From positions 558,001 through 622,000 of the forward strand of contig JABAQM010000001.1 in the NCBI GenBank assembly GCA_019187105.1: a stretch of DNA of 64,000 bases, in the 5' to 3' direction. Positions 61,951 to 64,000 of this stretch are shown here, piece by piece. Below the pieces are notes generated by a model. It was given only the letters and a program-made list of their open reading frames with translations, searched no databases and had not been told where the DNA came from. A program made the position numbers and the translations under genes. Source of the stretch: Fimbriimonadaceae bacterium. GTDB taxonomy: Bacteria; Armatimonadota; Fimbriimonadia; Fimbriimonadales; Fimbriimonadaceae. Positions within the stretch are counted from its first letter, which is position 1; each line of letters opens with the position of its first letter.

Positions 61951-62754
61951 ATGTCTCCCAGAGAGCTGCTCACTGAGTATCTCGCGGCTACCAAGACCCG
62001 TTGGGACATCCCTCGGCAGCCAGAAATCATCAGCAGGGAACTTGGTGTCACCATCAAATATGCGAGGATGTCCGATGAAGTTTTGTCGATCCCTCGAGGG
62101 ATCGATCTCAATAAAGCTGGCGGAACGGGATTCTTCGTCCCCAGGCCCAAACCGACCATTGTTTTGCCACTGCGGCAGACTGGCCCGGTGACCCGGGATC
62201 TCTTCACATGGGCCCACGAACTAGGTCATTTCTTGGTTTGGGAAAGTCTTCGAATTGTGCCCGGCAACGACTATTGGGCGCACGAAGCTGCGTGCAACTG
62301 GTTTGCTGGCGAGTTTCTCGTTCCCGAGAACATCGCCCGGGATATCGCCGGATCGCCAAGCCGAGAGTGGCTTACTGCGGTCGATGATCTTGCGGCCAAA
62401 TGTGATGTCTCGTGGATCGTAGCTGCGAACTCCTTGACCTCTGTCAGCGCCGGACGAGTTGTGTTCTTGTGGATGGAGGCCCGCGGTACTAAGGTGATTG
62501 CAAAGAATCCGTCAGTTCTCCACTACTGTGGCAAGCCCCTTGGCAACAGGGCGTCTTTCGACGACGCAGAGCTATGTCGCATTATTCAGCGGCTTGGCCA
62601 TGGAGCGACTACTGTAACGACGCTATCATCAGACTTTGGCCAGTTGCCCACGAAGGATGGTATTGCGTTGTTAAGAAGGACTAATGTTGGAGTCCAAGCC
62701 ATGGTTCGGCTACATCGCAAATCTGCCCTTCCGAAAGAGAACACGCACAGCTAG
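61951..62754 (+). CDS. ImmA/IrrE-family metallopeptidase
   Basis: The 267-residue protein has the zinc motif HExxH as WAHELGHFLVWE, followed by the third-ligand region WAHEAACNWFAGEFLVPENIA, typical of ImmA/IrrE proteins that cleave a cognate repressor. The C-terminal half (about 180-267) is less conserved. ATG 61951 directly follows the stop of the HD gene with no gap. A partner-specific role is likely: IrrE-type enzymes cut DNA-binding regulators, and the neighbour carries an HTH domain. Confidence 0.85.
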   Translation: MSPRELLTEYLAATKTRWDIPRQPEIISRELGVTIKYARMSDEVLSIPRGIDLNKAGGTGFFVPRPKPTIVLPLRQTGPVTRDLFTWAHELGHFLVWESLRIVPGNDYWAHEAACNWFAGEFLVPENIARDIAGSPSREWLTAVDDLAAKCDVSWIVAANSLTSVSAGRVVFLWMEARGTKVIAKNPSVLHYCGKPLGNRASFDDAELCRIIQRLGHGATTVTTLSSDFGQLPTKDGIALLRRTNVGVQAMVRLHRKSALPKENTHS

Positions 62755-62812
62755 TTGCGAAGTCCTCAAGGCTACCTGAGCAAACATGTGTCAGACGGCG
62801 GCAAGCTGAACG

Positions 62813-62839
62813 TCCGCCCCGCCTACGAGGCGGGGCGGA
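62813..62839. repeat. 12-bp hairpin in the gap after the peptidase gene
   Basis: TCCGCCCCGCCT at 62813-62824 pairs perfectly with AGGCGGGGCGGA at 62828-62839. It has a three-base loop and no T tract. It lies in the 62755-63110 gap, which holds no gene I can support. Confidence 0.7.
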
Positions 62840-63017
62840 TGGCCACGGTTTTGGGTGCCCTGGGTTCGCAGGCGAGCCTAGGCGCAATGGCATTCCGGCA
62901 TCAGTGCCTCCTGCAATAAGAGATTCCGCTCTAAACTCAATCGCGACCGCCAGCAATGCCTTCGGCCCACGGGTTAGCTTCGCGAACCCGTGCCACCCGA
63001 CGTGCCACCCTGCAGGT

Positions 63018-63046
63018 ACCCCCGGTTCCGGAGGGTAACCGGGGGT
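63018..63046. repeat. 10-bp hairpin in the gap before the last gene
   Basis: ACCCCCGGTT at 63018-63027 pairs with AACCGGGGGT at 63037-63046. It may end the minus-strand gene at 63111 or the plus-strand operon. Confidence 0.6.
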
Positions 63047-63110
63047 GGTAGGAGCTGGCATTTGCGCCAATTGATGCGGGCGCGCGAGCCGGTCAATCGC
63101 AGGCCAGAGG

Positions 63111-64000
63111 TTACGCAAGCAGTGCCCATAGCGTCGCATTTAGCTGTTGCTTTACGGCTTCAGCAGACTCCGGCATCATCAGGTGCGTCATGCAAAGCCC
63201 AAACGTGATGTAGTCCAGTAGGGCGATAACTTTCGGGTCGTCGGAATGCGCCACCAATTCGCGCCAAAATGGGTGCTCTCTGTTGTACGTGATGATCACA
63301 GTAGACCTGTCCTGCTTGACCTGATAGTAACCAGCATCACCGTACTCACCTTCTTCGAAGACCACCTTGAGCCCCGTAGGGGTTTTAAACTCCTGGTGTC
63401 GCGGCTCTCGTTCTCGCGCGCCGTCGCCTTGGGAATGCGTTCCCTGGTTGCGCCGCGGTTCTCGCTTCTCTAACAAAGCCGGAGGCTTTGGTATCAGCTT
63501 CGACTTTCGGCTGATCATGTCCTCCGCAATGCGGTGATCCAGGCCCCCCCTTGAGACGTTTGCCCGCCGCCGTTTGCGTAGCGCCGACTGCTTCACTAGC
63601 GTCTGGCAAACTTCTTTCACCTTATCGATGAACGCTTGATTAGCCACATCAATGCGACTCTTCGTAACGTCAACCTTGAAGTAGCCGTCGAGCGAACCGT
63701 CGAAGCTGATTTCCGCACGGAAGTGCGCCACTTCTGCGTGCTTCGTAAATAGGTCAAACGACTCTGCGGCAATGATTTCTCGGTTGTTCCTGACAACGTA
63801 AAAGCCCGCGTTGCGCGGCGTGATACCCAAGTCCGTGTTGCCAGCCAAGCCGAGGTCGGGAAGCTCTACTGCCTTAATTGCGATGATGTGGTCGTTGTCC
63901 AGCACAAAAGTGTCGTCGAGTACGACCTCTGTCTCCGAATGGTTCTGCATCAAGGGATCGATCGGCTCTGCCAATTTGCCCTTGATGCGAATTCGGACTC
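63111..64000 (-). CDS. C-terminal part of a GHKL-ATPase-like protein, 5' end cut by window
   Basis: The frame stays open to the window edge, so the start lies beyond 64000. The visible 296 codons read like the C-terminal region of GHKL (HSP90/MORC/gyrase-type) ATPases of unknown role: DLGITPRNAGFYVVRNNREI, EISFDGSLDGYFKVDVTKSR and VANQAFIDKVKEVCQTLV. A basic linker follows (residues about 150-200), and then a beta/helix end domain (GYYQVKQDRSTVIITYNREH). Such ATPases occur in several defence-type gene sets. Neighbours on the left are the HD/peptidase pair and a methylase remnant, so this region may be a defence island. Confidence 0.65.
   Translation of the reverse strand, partial: VRIRIKGKLAEPIDPLMQNHSETEVVLDDTFVLDNDHIIAIKAVELPDLGLAGNTDLGITPRNAGFYVVRNNREIIAAESFDLFTKHAEVAHFRAEISFDGSLDGYFKVDVTKSRIDVANQAFIDKVKEVCQTLVKQSALRKRRRANVSRGGLDHRIAEDMISRKSKLIPKPPALLEKREPRRNQGTHSQGDGAREREPRHQEFKTPTGLKVVFEEGEYGDAGYYQVKQDRSTVIITYNREHPFWRELVAHSDDPKVIALLDYITFGLCMTHLMMPESAEAVKQQLNATLWALLA

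Noticed and set aside
1-64000. CRISPR array, integrase, transposase or rRNA genes
   Set aside because: No regularly spaced direct repeats, recombinase motifs or rRNA segments were found. Repeats present are dispersed pairs or hairpins.

Overview
The window is a 64 kb piece of a bacterial chromosome with moderately high GC. It most likely comes from an Armatimonadota (Fimbriimonadia-like) organism. That assignment is an inference from several features: H-X9-DG pseudopilin-like proteins, a PEP-CTERM protein, the futalosine menaquinone enzyme MqnE, many secreted beta-propeller and beta-helix proteins, and many genes that look leaderless. No sequence search was possible.

The first half is mainly housekeeping. 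1-9 kb holds an exporter permease (cut by the window edge), a nitrilase-family amidase, a pterin dehydratase, ATP-dependent PEP carboxykinase, mqnE, hrcA, a DUF1854 gene and a serine hydrolase. 9-12.6 kb holds a DUF418 membrane protein and a small minus-strand metal-handling group (Cys-rich secreted protein, two-repeat YHS-like protein, and a secreted beta-rich protein interrupted by an in-frame TGA). 12.6-16.4 kb is the classical rpsB-tsf-pyrH-frr-uppS cluster on the minus strand. 16.6-20.3 kb holds secreted and hypothetical proteins. 20.3-27 kb holds a GspF/PilC-like protein, folK, tRNA-His, rpsF, ssb, a phosphoglucose/phosphomannose isomerase, surE, metX and trpA.

The second half is accessory. 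26.9-42.3 kb is rich in secreted and surface proteins (phosphoesterase, propellers, C39-like peptidase, GH141-like beta-helix) with an adenylate cyclase-TPR protein, a methyltransferase and a frameshifted Tat-exported aminotransferase. At 43.4-44.7 kb a short exported lipoprotein ends in about 47 serines and is followed one base later by a GT9-type glycosyltransferase, which I read as a dedicated substrate/enzyme pair. 44.8-58 kb holds H-X9-DG proteins, a DUF305 protein, a WD40 protein, a PEP-CTERM protein, a GH16 enzyme, a pectate-lyase-like/tail-spike-like protein and several dispersed repeats.

The right end (58.3-64 kb) looks like a defence island: a decayed heptad-repeat gene, a broken EcoRI-type adenine methylase interrupted by a small winged-helix gene, an abutting pair of HTH-HD phosphohydrolase and ImmA/IrrE metallopeptidase, and the end of a protein resembling GHKL ATPases. 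The HD/ImmA pair could be an undescribed protease-controlled dNTPase module.

A general signal runs through the window: at least a dozen genes carry a TANNNT-like -10 hexamer exactly six bases before the start codon and no Shine-Dalgarno. This implies leaderless transcripts and helps choose starts. Genes with good Shine-Dalgarno sequences (frr, hrcA, the YHS gene, the RRM gene, the PEP-CTERM gene) coexist with them.
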